A stretch of DNA of 64,000 nucleotides from the NCBI RefSeq assembly GCF_026151205.1, contig NC_087075.1, positions 866,501-930,500 on the forward strand. The letters are read 5' to 3'. The notes below the pieces were generated by a model. It had not been told where the DNA came from. It worked only from the letters and a program-made list of their open reading frames with translations, and did no database searches. The stretch is from Bolinopsis microptera (taxonomy: Eukaryota > Ctenophora > Tentaculata > Lobata > Bolinopsidae). The position numbers were made by a program, and so were the translations under genes. Positions 38,601 through 50,600 of this stretch are shown piece after piece; within the stretch, counting starts at the first letter, position 1; every line of letters begins with the position of its first letter.

Positions 38601-41600
38601 CTGTATAGTGAGTAAACTATAACCCCCTGTATAGTGAGTAAACTGTAACCCCTGTATAGTGAGTAAACTATAACCCCCTGTATAGTGAGTAAACTATAAC
38701 CCCCTGTATAGTGAGTAAACTATAACCCCCTGTATAGTGTATAGTGAGTAAATTATAACCCCCTGTATAGTGAGTAAAATATAACCCCCTGTATAGTGAG
38801 TAAAATATAACCCCCCTGTATAGTGAGTAAACTATAACCCCCTGTATAGTGAGTAAACTATAACCCCCTGTATAGTGTATAGTGAGTAAACTTTAACCCC
38901 CTGTATAGTGAGTAAACTGTAACCCCCTGTATAGTGAGTAAACTGTAACCCCCTGTATAGTGAGTAAACTATAACCCCCTATATAGTGAGTAAACTATAA
39001 CCCCCTGTATAGTGAGTAAACTATAACCCCCTGTATAGTTAGTAAACTATAACCCCCTGTATAGTGAGTAAACTATAACCCCCTGTATAGTGAGTAAACT
39101 ATAACCCCCTGTATAGTGAGTAAACTATAACCCCCTGTATAGTGAGTAAACTATAACCCCCTGTATAGTGAGTAAACTATAACCCCCTGTATAGTGAGTA
39201 AACTATAACCCCCTGTATAGTGTATAGTGAGTAAACTATAACCCCCTGTATAGTGAGTAAACTATAACCCCCTGTATAGTGAGTAAACTATAACCCCCTG
39301 TATAGTGAGTAAACTATAACCCCCTGTATAGTGAGTAAACTATAACCCCCTGTATAGTGAGTAAACTATAACCCCCTGTATAGTGTATAGTGAGTAAACT
39401 ATAACCCCCTGTATAGTGAGTAAACTATAACCCCCTGTATAGTGTATAGTGAGTAAACTATAACCCCCTGTATAGTGAGTAAACTATAACCCCCTGTATA
39501 GTTAGTAAACTATAACCCCCTGTATAGTGAGTAAACTATAACCCCCTGTATAGTGAGTAAACTATAACCCCCTGTATAGTGAGTAAACTATAACCCCCTG
39601 TATAGTGAGTAAACTATAACCCCCTGTATAGTGAGTAAACTATAACCCCCTGTATAGTGAGTAAACTATAACCCCCTGTATAGTGTATAGTGAGTAAACT
39701 ATAACCCCCTGTATAGTGAGTAAACTATAACCCCCTGTATAGTGAGTAAACTATAACCCCCTGTATAGTGAGTAAACTGTAACCCCCTGTATAGTGAGTA
39801 AACTATAACCCCTGTATAGTGAGTAAACTATAACCCCCTGTATAGTGAGTAAACTATAACCCCCTGTATAGTGAGTAAACTGTAACCCCTGTATAGTGAG
39901 TAAACTATAACCCCCTGTATAGTGAGTAAACTATAACCCCCTGTATAGTGAGTAAACTATAACCCCCTGTATAGTGTATAGTGAGTAAATTATAACCCCC
40001 TGTATAGTGAGTAAAATATAACCCCCTGTATAGTGAGTAAAATATAACCCCCCTGTATAGTGAGTAAACTATAACCCCCTGTATAGTGAGTAAACTATAA
40101 CCCCCTGTATAGTGTATAGTGAGTAAACTTTAACCCCCTGTATAGTGAGTAAACTGTAACCCCCTGTATAGTGAGTAAACTGTAACCCCCTGTATAGTGA
40201 GTAAACTATAACCCCCTATATAGTGAGTAAACTATAACCCCCTGTATAGTGAGTAAACTATAACCCCCTGTATAGTTAGTAAACTATAACCCCCTGTATA
40301 GTGAGTAAACTATAACCCCCTGTATAGTGAGTAAACTATAACCCCCTGTATAGTGAGTAAACTGTAACCCCTGTATAGTGAGTAAACTATAACCCCCTGT
40401 ATAGTGAGTAAACTATAACCCCCTGTATAGTGAGTAAACTATAACCCCCTGTATAGTGTATAGTGAGTAAATTATAACCCCCTGTATAGTGAGTAAAATA
40501 TAACCCCCTGTATAGTGAGTAAAATATAACCCCCCTGTATAGTGAGTAAACTATAACCCCCTGTATAGTGAGTAAACTATAACCCCCTGTATAGTGTATA
40601 GTGAGTAAACTTTAACCCCCTGTATAGTGAGTAAACTGTAACCCCCTGTATAGTGAGTAAACTGTAACCCCCTGTATAGTGAGTAAACTATAACCCCCTA
40701 TATAGTGAGTAAACTATAACCCCCTGTATAGTGAGTAAACTATAACCCCCTGTATAGTTAGTAAACTATAACCCCCTGTATAGTGAGTAAACTATAACCC
40801 CCTGTATAGTGAGTAAACTATAACCCCCTGTATAGTGAGTAAACTATAACCCCCTGTATAGTGAGTAAACTATAACCCCCTGTATAGTGAGTAAACTATA
40901 ACCCCCTGTATAGTGAGTAAACTATAACCCCCTGTATAGTGTATAGTGAGTAAACTATAACCCCCTGTATAGTGAGTAAACTATAACCCCCTGTATAGTG
41001 AGTAAACTATAACCCCCTGTATAGTGAGTAAACTATAACCCCCTGTATAGTGAGTAAACTATAACCCCCTGTATAGTGAGTAAACTATAACCCCCTGTAT
41101 AGTGTATAGTGAGTAAACTATAACCCCCTGTATAGTGAGTAAACTATAACCCCCTGTATAGTGTATAGTGAGTAAACTATAACCCCCTGTATAGTGAGTA
41201 AACTATAACCCCCTGTATAGTTAGTAAACTATAACCCCCTGTATAGTGAGTAAACTATAACCCCCTGTATAGTGAGTAAACTATAACCCCCTGTATAGTG
41301 AGTAAACTATAACCCCCTGTATAGTGAGTAAACTATAACCCCCTGTATAGTGAGTAAACTATAACCCCCTGTATAGTGAGTAAACTATAACCCCCTGTAT
41401 AGTGTATAGTGAGTAAACTATAACCCCCTGTATAGTGAGTAAACTATAACCCCCTGTATAGTGAGTAAACTATAACCCCCTGTATAGTGAGTAAACTGTA
41501 ACCCCCTGTATAGTGAGTAAACTATAACCCCTGTATAGTGAGTAAACTATAACCCCCTGTATAGTGAGTAAACTATAACCCCCTGTATAGTGAGTAAACT

Positions 41601-44600
41601 GTAACCCCTGTATAGTGAGTAAACTATAACCCCCTGTATAGTGAGTAAACTATAACCCCCTGTATAGTGAGTAAACTATAACCCCCTGTATAGTGTATAG
41701 TGAGTAAATTATAACCCCCTGTATAGTGAGTAAAATATAACCCCCTGTATAGTGAGTAAAATATAACCCCCCTGTATAGTGAGTAAACTATAACCCCCTG
41801 TATAGTGAGTAAACTATAACCCCCTGTATAGTGTATAGTGAGTAAACTTTAACCCCCTGTATAGTGAGTAAACTGTAACCCCCTGTATAGTGAGTAAACT
41901 GTAACCCCCTGTATAGTGAGTAAACTATAACCCCCTATATAGTGAGTAAACTATAACCCCCTGTATAGTGAGTAAACTATAACCCCCTGTATAGTTAGTA
42001 AACTATAACCCCCTGTATAGTGAGTAAACTATAACCCCCTGTATAGTGAGTAAACTATAACCCCCTGTATAGTGAGTAAACTATAACCCCCTGTATAGTG
42101 AGTAAACTATAACCCTCTGTATAGTGAGTAAACTATAACCCCCTGTATAGTGAGTAAACTATAACCCCCTGTATAGTGTATAGTGAGTAAACTATAACCC
42201 CCTGTATAGTGAGTAAACTATAACCCCCTGTATAGTGAGTAAACTATAACCCCCTGTATAGTGAGTAAACTATAACCCCCTGTATAGTGAGTAAACTATA
42301 ACCCCCTGTATAGTGAGTAAACTATAACCCCCTGTATAGTGTATAGTGAGTAAACTATAACCCCCTGTATAGTGAGTAAACTATAACCCCCTGTATAGTG
42401 TATAGTGAGTAAACTATAACCCCCTGTATAGTGAGTAAACTATAACCCCCTGTATAGTTAGTAAACTATAACCCCCTGTATAGTGAGTAAACTATAACCC
42501 CCTGTATAGTGAGTAAACTATAACCCCCTGTATAGTGAGTAAACTATAACCCCCTGTATAGTGAGTAAACTATAACCCCCTGTATAGTGAGTAAACTATA
42601 ACCCCCTGTATAGTGAGTAAACTATAACCCCCTGTATAGTGTATAGTGAGTAAACTATAACCCCCTGTATAGTGAGTAAACTATAACCCCCTGTATAGTG
42701 AGTAAACTATAACCCCCTGTATAGTGAGTAAACTATAACCCCCTGTATAGTGAGTAAACTATAACCCCCTGTATAGTGAGTAAACTATAACCCCCTGTAT
42801 AGTGTATAGTGAGTAAACTATAACCCCCTGTATAGTGAGTAAACTATAACCCCCTGTATAGTGTATAGTGAGTAAACTATAACCCCCTGTATAGTGAGTA
42901 AACTATAACCCCCTGTATAATGAGTAAACTATAACCCCCTGTATAGTGAGTAAACTATAACCCCCTGTATAGTGAGTAAACTATACCCCCTGTATAGTGA
43001 GTAAACTATAACCCCCTGTATAGTGAGTAAACTATAACCCCCTGTATAGTGAGTAAACTATACCCCCTGTATAGTGAGTAAACTATAACCCCCTGTATAG
43101 TGAGTAAACTATAACCCCCTGTATAGTGAGTAAACTATAACCCCCTGTATAGTGAGTAAACTATAACCCCCTGTATAGTGAGTAAACTATAACCCCCTGT
43201 ATAGTGAGTAAACTATAACCCCCTGTATAGTGAGTAAACTATAACCCCCTGTATAGTGAATAAACTATAACCCCCTGTATAGTGAGTAAACTATAACCCC
43301 CTGTATAGTGAGTAAACTGTAACCCCCTGTATAGTGAGTAAACTATAACCCCCTGTATAGTGAGTAAACTATAACCTCCTGTATAGTGAGTAAACTATAA
43401 CCCCTGTATAGTGTATAGTGAGTAAACTATAACCCCCTGTATAGTGAGTAAACTGTAACCCCCTGTATAGTGAGTAAACTGTAACCCCCTGTATAGTGAG
43501 TAAACTGTAACCCCCTGTATAGTGAGTAAACTATAACCCCCTGTATAGTGAGTAAACTATAACCCCTGTATAGTGTATAGTGAGTAAACTATAACCCCCT
43601 GTATAGTGAGTAAACTATAACCCCTGTATAGTGTATAGTGAGTAAACTATAACCCCCTGTATAGTGAGTAAACTGTAACCCCCTGTATAGTGAGTAAACT
43701 GTAACCCCCTGTATAGTGAGTAAACTATAACCCCCTGTATAGTGAGTAAACTATAACCCCCTGTATAGTGTATAGTGAGTAAACTATAACCCCCTGTATA
43801 GTGAGTAAACTATAACCCCCTGTATAGTGAGTAAACTATAACCCCCTGTATAGTGAGTAAACTATAACCCCCTGTATAGTGAGTAAACTATAACCCCCTG
43901 TATAGTGAGTAAACTATAACCCCCTGTATAGTGTATAGTGAGTAAACTATAACCCCCTGTATAGTGAGTAAACTATAACCCCCTTTATAGTGTATAGTGA
44001 GTAAACTATAACCCCCTGTATAGTGAGTAAACTATAACCCCCTGTATAGTGAGTAAACTATAACCCCCTGTATAGTGAGTAAACTATAACCCCCTGTATA
44101 GTGAGTAAACTATACCCCCTGTATAGTGAGTAAACTATACCCCCTGTATAGTGAGTAAACTGTAACCCCCTGTATAGTGAGTAAACTATAACCCCCTGTA
44201 TAGTGAGTAAACTATACCCCCTGTATAGTGAGTAAACTATAACCCCCTGTATAGTGAGTAAACTATAACCCCCTGTATAGTGAGTAAACTATAACCCCCT
44301 GTATAGTGAGTAAACTATAACCCCCTGTATAGTGAGTAAACTATAACCCCCTGTATAGTGAGTAAACTATAACCCCCTGTATAGTGAGTAAACTATAACC
44401 CCCTGTATAGTGAGTAAACTATAACCCCCTGTATAGTGAGTAAACTATAACCCCCTGTATAGTGAGTAAACTATAACCCCCTGTATAGTGAGTAAACTGT
44501 AACCCCCTGTATAGTGAGTAAACTATAACCCCCTGTATAGTGAGTAAACTATAACCTCCTGTATAGTGAGTAAACTATAACCCCTGTATAGTGTATAGTG

Positions 44601-47600
44601 AGTAAACTATAACCCCCTGTATAGTGAGTAAACTGTAACCCCCTGTATAGTGAGTAAACTGTAACCCCCTGTATAGTGAGTAAACTGTAACACCCTGTAT
44701 AGTGAGTAAACTATAACCCCCTGTATAGTGAGTAAACTATAACCCCTGTATAGTGTATAGTGAGTAAACTATAACCCCCTGTATAGTGAGTAAACTATAA
44801 CCCCTGTATAGTGTATAGTGAGTAAACTATAACCCCCTGTATAGTGAGTAAACTGTAACCCCCTGTATAGTGAGTAAACTGTAACCCCCTGTATAGTGAG
44901 TAAATTGTAACCCCCTATATAGTGAGTAAACTATAACCCCCTGTATAGTGAGTAAATTATAACCCCCTGTATAGTGAGTAAACTATAACCCCCTGTATAG
45001 TGAGTAAACTATAACCCCCTGTATAGTGAGTAAACTATAACCCCCTGTATAGTGAGTAAACTATAACCCCCTGTATAGTGAGTAAACTATAACCCCCTGT
45101 TTAGTGAGTAAACTATAACCCCCTGTTTAGTGAGTAAACTATAACCCCCTGTATAGTGAGTAAACTATAACCCCCTGTATAGTGAGTAAACTATAACCCC
45201 CTGTAAAGTGAGTAAACTATAACCCCCTGTATAGTGAGTAAACTATAACCCCCTGTATAGTGGGTAAACTATAACCCCCTGTATAGTGAGTAAACTATAA
45301 CCCCCTGTTTAGTGAGTAAACTATAACCCCCTGTATAGTGAGTAAACTATAACCCCCTGTATAGTGAGTAAACTATAACCCCCTGTAAAGTGAGTAAACT
45401 ATAACCCCCTGTATAGTGAGTAAACTATAACCCCCTGTATAGTGGGTAAACTATAACCCTCTGTATAGTGAGTAAACTATAACCCCCTGTATAGTGGGTA
45501 AACTATAACCCCCTGTATAGTGAGTAAACTATAACCCCCTGTATAGTGAGTAAACTATAACCCCCTGTATAGTGGGTAAACTATAACCCCCTGTATAGTG
45601 AGTAAACTATAACCCCCTGAAAAGTGGGTAAACTATAACCCCCTGTATAGTGAGTAAACTATAACCCCCTGTATAGTGGGTAAACTATAACCCCCTGTAT
45701 AGTGAGTAAACTATAACCCCCTGTATAGTGAGTAAACTATAACCCCCTGTATAGTGAGTAAACTATAACCCCCTGTATAGTGAGTAAACTATAACCCCCT
45801 GTATAGTGGGTAAACTATAACCCCCTGTATAGTGGGTAAACTATAACCCCCTGTATAGTGAGTAAACTATAACCCCCTGTATAGTGAGTAAACTATAACC
45901 CCCTGTATAGTTAGTAAACTATAACCCCCTGTATAGTGGGTAAACTATAACCCCCTGTATAGCGAGTAAACTATAACCCCCTGTATAGTGAGTAAACTAT
46001 AACCCCCTGTATAGTGAGTAAACTATAACCCCCTGTATAGTGAGTAAACTGTAACCCCCTGTATAGCGAGTAAACTATAACCCCCTGTATAGTGAGTAAA
46101 CTATAACCCCCTGTATAGTGAGTAAACTATAACCCCCTGTATAGTGAGTAAACTATAACCCCCTGTATAGTGTATAGTGAGTAAACTATAACCCCCTGTA
46201 TAGTGAGTAAACTATAACCCCCTGTATAGTGAGTAAACTATAACCTTCTGTATAGTGAGTAAACTATAACCCCCTGTATAGTGAGTAAACTATAACCCCC
46301 TGTATAGTGAGTAAACTATAACCCCCTGTATAGTGAGTAAACTATAACCCCCTGTATAGTGAGTAAACTATAACCCCCTGTATAGTGAGTAAACTATAAC
46401 CCCCTGTATAGTGAGTAAACTATAACCCCCTGTATAGTGAGTAAACTATAACCCCCTGTATAGTGAGTAAACTATAACCCCCTGTATAGTGAGTAAACTA
46501 TAACCCCCTGTATAGTGAGTAAACTATAACCCCCTGTATAGTGCAGAGTGGAGTGTAAGGAGAACATAGGTCAGCTAACTGAACAAGTACAGAAGATTGA
46601 ACGCGAACGGGCTGTTGATATGGAGCAACATAAATACAAGGTATGTGCAACATTAACACTAGGTATGTGCAACATAAACACAATATATGTGCAACATTAA
46701 CACAAGGTATGTGCAACATAAATACAAGGTATTTGCAACATAAACACTAGGTATGTGCAACATAAACACAAGGTATACGGTTCTCTGCTGTTTTAGGAGA
46801 GTCACTATTACTCTTGAATTTTACTTGATAGAGTGCTTATCTTAAAGTTAAAAGTTTTCACAGGCTCTAATGATGTCGTTTTACGACGAATTCAAGCCTT
46901 ACGTTGTGTGTTTCCCTTACGTTGTGTGTTTCCCTTACGTTGTGTGTTTCCCTTACGTTGTGTGTTTCCCTTACGTTGTGTGTTTCCCTTACGTTGTGTG
47001 TTTCCCTTACGTTGTGTGTTTCTCTTACGTTGTGTGTTTCCCTTACGTTGTGTGTTTCCCTTACGTTGTGTGTTTCCCTTACGTTGTGTGTTTCTCTTAC
47101 GTTGTGTGTTTCCCTTACGTTGTGTGTTTCCCTTACGTTGTGTGTTTCCCTTACGTTGTGTGTTTCCCTTACGTTGTGTGTTTCCCTTACGTTGTGTGTT
47201 TCCCTTACGTTGTGTGTTTCCCTTACGTTGTGTGTTTCCCTTACGTTGTGTGTTTCCCTTACGTTGTGTGTTTCCCTTCAAAAGCATTACACTATTACTC
47301 TTATCTCTGGTTATTAGCTTATCAGTTATAACTTTAGGATTTATATAATTATAACGAGATGCTGTTTTTCCTAACAAGTCTCTAGGTAATCATCTTTGTA
47401 ACATGAATCCTGATGTGATCCACTATCTACTATTATCTACTACTAACCAGGTGAAAGTGTTGGAAAGTTCTATCCTGAAGTTGGAGGAAGAGAAAACAGC
47501 AAGCACGGCTCGCGCTTCAGAGTTGGCAGCACTCCAAGAAAAGAGTCTGGTATCTGGTGATCTTATCAAAAGAGTGAGTAATAAGAAATAATTGTATAGA

Positions 47601-50600
47601 TTTAAGTTTCAAAAGAGTGAGTAATAAGAAATTATTGTATAGATTTCAGTTTCAAAGAGTGAGTAATAAGAAATTTCTCTAATAATTGGAAATGTGTCGT
47701 ATTGAAATCAGATCACAATTTCGGACAGTTTTTTGTTTGTTGGTACCCTGAGTCGGACAGATGTCGCTGTCGGACAGATTTCGTGTTACCGTAGCTAGCT
47801 AATGCCTCCCTATTATAGCTGCAGTAGGTAGCTAATGCCTCCCTATTATAGCTGCAGTAGCTAGCTAATGCCTCCCTATTATAGCTGCAGTAGCTAACTA
47901 ATGCCTCCCTTTTATAGCTGCAGTAGCTAGCTAATGCCTCCCTATTATAGCTGCAGTAGCTAGCTAATGCCTCCTTATTATAGCTGCAGTAGCTAGCTAA
48001 TGCCTCCCTATTATAGCTGCAGTAGCTAGCTAATGCCTCCCTATTATAGCTGCAGTAGCTAGCTAATGCCTCCCTATTATAGCTGCAGTAGCTAGCTAAT
48101 GCCTCCCTATTATAGCTGCAGTAGCTAGCTAATGCCTCCATATTATAGCTGCAGTAGCTAGCTAATGCCTCCCTATTATAGCTGCAGTAGCTAGCTAATG
48201 CCTCCCTATTATAGCTGCAGTAGCTAGCTAATGCCTCCCTATTATAGCTGCAGTAGCTAGCTAATGCCTCCCTAGTATAGCTGCAGTAGGTAGCTAATGC
48301 CTCCCTATTATAGCTGCAGTAGCTAGCTAATGCCTCCCTATTATAGCTGCAGTAGCTAGCTAATGCCTCCCTATTATAGCTGCAGTAGCTAGCTAATGCC
48401 TCCCTATTATAGCTGCAGTAGCTAGCTAATGCCTCCCTATTATAGCTGCAGTAGGTAGCTAATGCCTCCCTATTATAGCTGCAGTAGCTAGCTAATGCCT
48501 CCCTATTATAGCTGCAGTAGCTAGCTAATGCCTCCCTATTATAGCTGCAGTAGCTAGCTAATGCCTCCCTATTATAGCTGCAGTAGCTAGCTAATGCCTC
48601 CCTATTATAGCTGCAGTAGGTAGCTAATGCCTCCCTATTATAGCTGCAGTAGCTAGCTAATGCCTCCCTATTATAGCTGCAGTAGCTAGCTAATGCCTCC
48701 CTATTATAGCTGCAGTAGCTAGCTAATGCCTCCCTATTATAGCTGCAGTAGGTAGCTAATGCCTCCCTATTATAGCTGCAGTAGCTAGCTAATGCCTCCC
48801 TATTATAGCTGCAGTAGCTAGCTAATGCCTCCCTAATATAGCTGCAGTAGCTAGCTAATGCCTCCCTATTATAGCTGCAGACGACGGTTACCGACCTGTC
48901 AGTAGAGTTAGAGAACACTAAGTGTGCACTGGACGAGGCTGAGACTGAGTGCACTAAACTCAAGAAACAGGGTAAGTGAGAGACACATATACACTGTGAG
49001 AGACGTTATTTCAGTGGGAGTAGGGCGGGGGAGGGGAGGTGAGAGACGTTATTTCAGTGGGAGTGGGGAGGGGGCGGGGGAGGGGAGGTGAGAGACGTTA
49101 TTTCAGTGGGAGTGGGGAGGGGGCGGGGGAGGGTAAGTGAGAGACGTTATTTCAGTGGGAGTGGGGAGGGGGCGGGGGAGGGGAGGGTAAGTGAGAGACG
49201 TTATTTCAGTGGGGAGGGGGCGGGGGAGGGGAGGGTAAGTGAGAGACGTTATTTCAGTGGGGAGGGGAAGGGGCGTGGGTGCAAATAGCGCATTTGCACA
49301 TATCTTTTATCATACATTTTTTCGTGAATATGAATTGGTTCAAATTTTTTCTGTATTTTAATATCTAACTTAACGCACCATTTAACGTTAAGAGTAATAG
49401 TTTGTGAGTTGTGGAACACGACAAGAAAATTGAGAATAATCTTGTGCGAGGGTAGGGACCCAGATGTCGTTTCTAACCCAAATAAACTTTAAGGAGGCTT
49501 CTCATCAGTAGCTGCACCTCGTAACTCGGTTTCTGAACTGGAATTCTATGGGCTTCCAGGCGGCCAGACCGAGTATTACCATCCCATCCTTCTAAAGTTC
49601 ATCACAAGTAGCACCCACCTTGAAGATCTTTGACACCCAGACACACCCCAATGGCGAACAAACTTTGGATATACCTTACTCGGGAATATTATAACCGGGA
49701 TAATCCGTTTAGTGGTGGGTTTTGGAAGATTTCGCCATATTTTTCCCGGTCAAAAATTTTACCAGTCATAAAAAAAACCGGTCCACGGTGGATTGATTAC
49801 TGGAGCAGTTGAAGATGCAAAGCCAAGACGTTCCCCAATACCAAGCGGTGGGCAGGAAATTAAGCTCCGACTGACCTTCAGAGCAGTAGCCCCATTAGCG
49901 GACAAAATGAAAGTCTTGTTAAGACAACAATACAACTTCGAATTTGACGGTCAGCAGCTCAGGGGGATATCGATAATGATAATGGCGGGGACATTAGCGA
50001 TAATGAGAATGAGAATACGCTTTAATGAAGATTTGACTTATTATTGCTTAGATTTATTCTCCTTTAAATAGACGTGTCTTTTTTTCTATTTCTGAGTAAT
50101 ATCAATAACTCATAATAATATAACTGTAAATTGAAATAACTTCTTTAACAAGTAACAAAAACAGAAATTTCGGTTAGAAATTTGTTGACCTCTGAAAAAA
50201 AAACTTCAAAGGTCGGCCACCGGTAAATACATGACCGGGATAATTTGGCGGGTTTTGGGAAAGTCCGCCATATTTTTCCCGGTCATTAATTTTCCCAGTC
50301 ATAAATTAACCCGCTATAATATTCCCGAGTAAGGTAATCATTTAACGTTAAGAGTAATAGTTTGTGAGAAACTATGAGGTTTAAAGTCTGATTTTTTCTC
50401 AGGCATGGAAACAGAGAATGAGAAAGAAGAAGAAAATCAGACGCTTAACACTGAGGTACTACACATATTTACCTTAACACTGAGGTACTACACATATTTA
50501 CCTTAACACTGAGGTACTACACATATTTACATATACCTTAACACTGAGGTACTACACATATTTACATATACCTTAACACTGAGGTACTACACATATTTAC

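Noticed and set aside
46833-47377. Frames of 137-171 codons in several phases
   Set aside because: They translate the 18-bp TTACGTTGTGTGTTTCCC repeat in intron 18.
47713-48963. 416-codon minus frame of [11 protein letters not shown] repeats
   Set aside because: It is the 33-bp array read antisense; the true coding exon 20 lies on + at its end.
49793-50071. 92-codon frame inside the MITE
   Set aside because: No transposase motifs; it lies within a short TA-flanked inverted-repeat element and is probably fortuitous.
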